Assembly: GCA_030647575.1 (NCBI GenBank)
Contig: JAUSJS010000004.1
Span: 1 to 6,723, forward strand
Source: Candidatus Limnocylindrales bacterium
Lineage (GTDB): Bacteria > Chloroflexota > Limnocylindria > Limnocylindrales > CSP1-4
DNA length: 6,723 nt
Reading direction: 5' to 3'
The notes under the pieces were generated by a model. That model was given only the letters and a program-made list of their open reading frames with translations. It did no database searches and had not been told where the DNA came from. Positions 5,615 through 6,723 of this stretch are shown one piece after another (positions within the stretch are counted from its first letter, which is position 1; each line of letters begins with the position of its first letter). The translations under genes were made by a program, and so were the position numbers.

Positions 5615-6723
5615 TCAAGCCCAGGTTACCGAGGCAACGCGGACCGGAACGGTCACGCCCTTCAACGATTTCTCGCGGGGTGTTTCGGACACGACGTCGC
5701 CAGCTTCGGCCAGGGTCTCCGCGGTGGCCAGGATCTCCCCTGCCCCGGCCAGCGCGGTCACCCGGGCCGCCGTGTGCACGCCGACGCCGCTGTAGTCCCC
5801 GCCGCGCCGATTGGCCTCCGCTGCGTGCAGGCCGATTCGCACCGACAGGGCAACGCCGCTCTCGTGACGATGCTCGGCCAGTGCCTGCTGGATGGAGCGA
5901 GCGCTCGCGATCCCCTGCTCCGCCGAATCGAAGGCCACGAAGAACCCGTCGCCGGTTGAGTGGACGATCTCCCCTCCCCGCCTGGTTATCAGGCCGCGCA
6001 ACAGGTCGTCGTGCCAACTGAGCAGGCGTTCCCAGGACTCGTTGCCGAGCACCTCGGCGAGGTTGGTCGAACCGACGATGTCGGTGAACATGAACGTCTT
6101 GCGGGCCTGCGACGGGCCGCGCCGCCGCTCGGCGACTGCCTCCTGCTCCATGTCGACGGCCGCCAGGTCGAGCGCGGCGCCGAGCCGCTCGAATTCGTCG
6201 CGAGCCACCCGAAGCTCGAGGTCCGCCTCGTCGTCGTCGTCGATCGCCCGAAGGGCCTTCGCCAGGAGCGCGCGGGCCCTGGCCACCTCGTATGGCGCGG
6301 CAACCTCGCGCCAGCCAGCGATCGCGCTGCGAAACTCGCGGACGGCGCCCGGGGCGTCGCCCTCGGCCATGAGCACGCGCCCCCAGGCCTGGTGCCGGCC
6401 GGCCTCGAGGGCGGGCGAGGTGTAGGTCAGGACGATCCCCGTCAGCTCGTCCGCGGCATCGCGAGCCAGGACGTGGTCGGCAGACGCGATCGCGATCTCG
6501 ACCTGCGCCGGCAGCAATCGCGCCCGTGCCCATTGATCCCATGTCGTCTCGCGGAGGGCGGTCCTGATCCCGGCGACCGCTGCCCTGACGTTTCCCTCGG
6601 CGAGACGGATCAGGGCGAGGGCTGGTTGCGGCATCCGTCCGAGTCCGTGGGCCTGCCGAAGTGCCGCCTCCGCGCCTGCGAGATCGCCCTTTAGCCGCCG
6701 GATCTCGCCGAGCGCGTAGTAGC
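5615..6723 (-). CDS. Regulator with TPR-like helical region and C-terminal class III nucleotide cyclase domain (N-terminus outside window)
   Basis: This is a signalling protein whose C-terminal domain is of the adenylate/guanylate cyclase class III type. The frame stays open through the right edge, so the methionine at 6634 is internal and 368 C-terminal residues are visible. Residues 1-185 are Ala/Leu/Arg-rich helical repeats typical of the TPR tail of large ATPase/LuxR-type regulators (opening YYALGEIRRLKGDLAGAEAA, ending with DEFERLGAALDLAAV). An acidic run (IDDDD, 160-164) lies in this region. The cyclase domain spans about 207-340: metal aspartates D214 (FTDIVGST) and D258 (STGDGFFVAF), D309 (GGDYSG), and R320 (HTAARV). 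The adenine-selecting lysine aligns with H254 and the transition-state asparagine with H316, a variant pattern, so activity and nucleotide preference are uncertain. The gene ends 110 bases before the binding-protein gene in the same direction, so it may regulate the transport locus or simply be a neighbour. Confidence 0.88.
   Translation of the reverse strand, partial: YYALGEIRRLKGDLAGAEAALRQAHGLGRMPQPALALIRLAEGNVRAAVAGIRTALRETTWDQWARARLLPAQVEIAIASADHVLARDAADELTGIVLTYTSPALEAGRHQAWGRVLMAEGDAPGAVREFRSAIAGWREVAAPYEVARARALLAKALRAIDDDDEADLELRVARDEFERLGAALDLAAVDMEQEAVAERRRGPSQARKTFMFTDIVGSTNLAEVLGNESWERLLSWHDDLLRGLITRRGGEIVHSTGDGFFVAFDSAEQGIASARSIQQALAEHRHESGVALSVRIGLHAAEANRRGGDYSGVGVHTAARVTALAGAGEILATAETLAEAGDVVSETPREKSLKGVTVPVRVASVTWA
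6228..6242. repeat. Short TCG trinucleotide repeat (five units)
   Basis: Five perfect TCG units lie inside the cyclase-regulator gene and encode its aspartate run on the minus strand. The repeat is in frame for length change: gain or loss of a unit would add or remove one acidic residue without breaking the frame. It is short enough to be a by-product of GAC codon preference. Confidence 0.6.

Noticed and set aside
4209..5795. A 528-codon open frame on the + strand antisense to the binding-protein gene
   Set aside because: It is a low-complexity V/R/D/L-rich product lying opposite a gene with full family motifs, lipobox and strong ribosome binding site.
4311..6542. A possible 743-residue fusion of the binding protein with an upstream N-terminal extension
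   Set aside because: The extra part is an out-of-frame shadow of the cyclase gene rich in Arg/Gly; the signal peptide and AGGAGG fix the true start at 5504.
5615..6634. A complete 339-residue cyclase gene starting at 6634
   Set aside because: The frame continues upstream to the window edge with clear TPR-like sequence, so this methionine is internal.
1..6723. Mobile element, CRISPR array, tRNA or defence system
   Set aside because: I saw no terminal repeats, transposase or integrase motifs, regularly spaced repeats or tRNA cloverleaf on either strand; the gene content is transport and metabolism plus one signalling protein.

Overview
The window is a compact, GC-rich stretch of bacterial chromosome with little intergenic space. 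It carries two complete enzyme genes, a complete ABC-transporter binding-protein gene, a complete permease gene, and two genes cut by the window edges. The strong G/C bias at third codon positions, GTG starts, a lipoprotein signal on the binding protein and the LuxR/TPR-type regulator family at the right edge suggest an Actinomycetota- or Chloroflexota-like soil or water bacterium. This is inferred from composition and family resemblance only.

Layout: on the + strand, bases 1-1736 hold two HAAT-family (branched-chain amino acid type) permease genes, livH-like (5' end outside the window) and livM-like, joined by a GTGA stop/start overlap. No ATP-binding subunit gene follows; the + operon ends tail-to-tail against the minus-strand genes, with a 13-base overlap. 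On the minus strand, reading right to left, come: a regulator fragment with a TPR-like helical region and a C-terminal class III nucleotide cyclase domain (5615 to the right edge); a secreted type I periplasmic-binding-fold lipoprotein (4311-5504); a glutamine-synthetase-like ligase (2866-4215); and a metal-dependent amidohydrolase (1724-2854). A strong hairpin separates the binding protein from the ligase.

How the genes may work together: the two permeases and the lipoprotein are parts of one kind of importer, and the ligase and amidohydrolase are plausible cytoplasmic enzymes for its cargo. The ligase resembles the FluG/NodGS branch of the glutamine synthetase superfamily and lacks the residues that true glutamine synthetase uses to bind and deprotonate ammonium. 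The amidohydrolase resembles the N-terminal half of the same eukaryotic fusion proteins. The pair therefore looks like a split bacterial version of FluG/NodGS placed inside a transporter locus, suggesting uptake and gamma-glutamylation (or a related ligation) of an amine or amino-acid-like compound, followed or preceded by hydrolysis. The substrate cannot be read from the sequence.

Main points for a second look: the split FluG-like pair inside a HAAT transporter locus, the altered ligase active site, and the cyclase domain that occupies the place where relatives of the regulator carry a LuxR helix-turn-helix. No RNA genes, insertion sequences, CRISPR arrays or attachment sites were seen, and no stretch over 300 bases lacks a gene.
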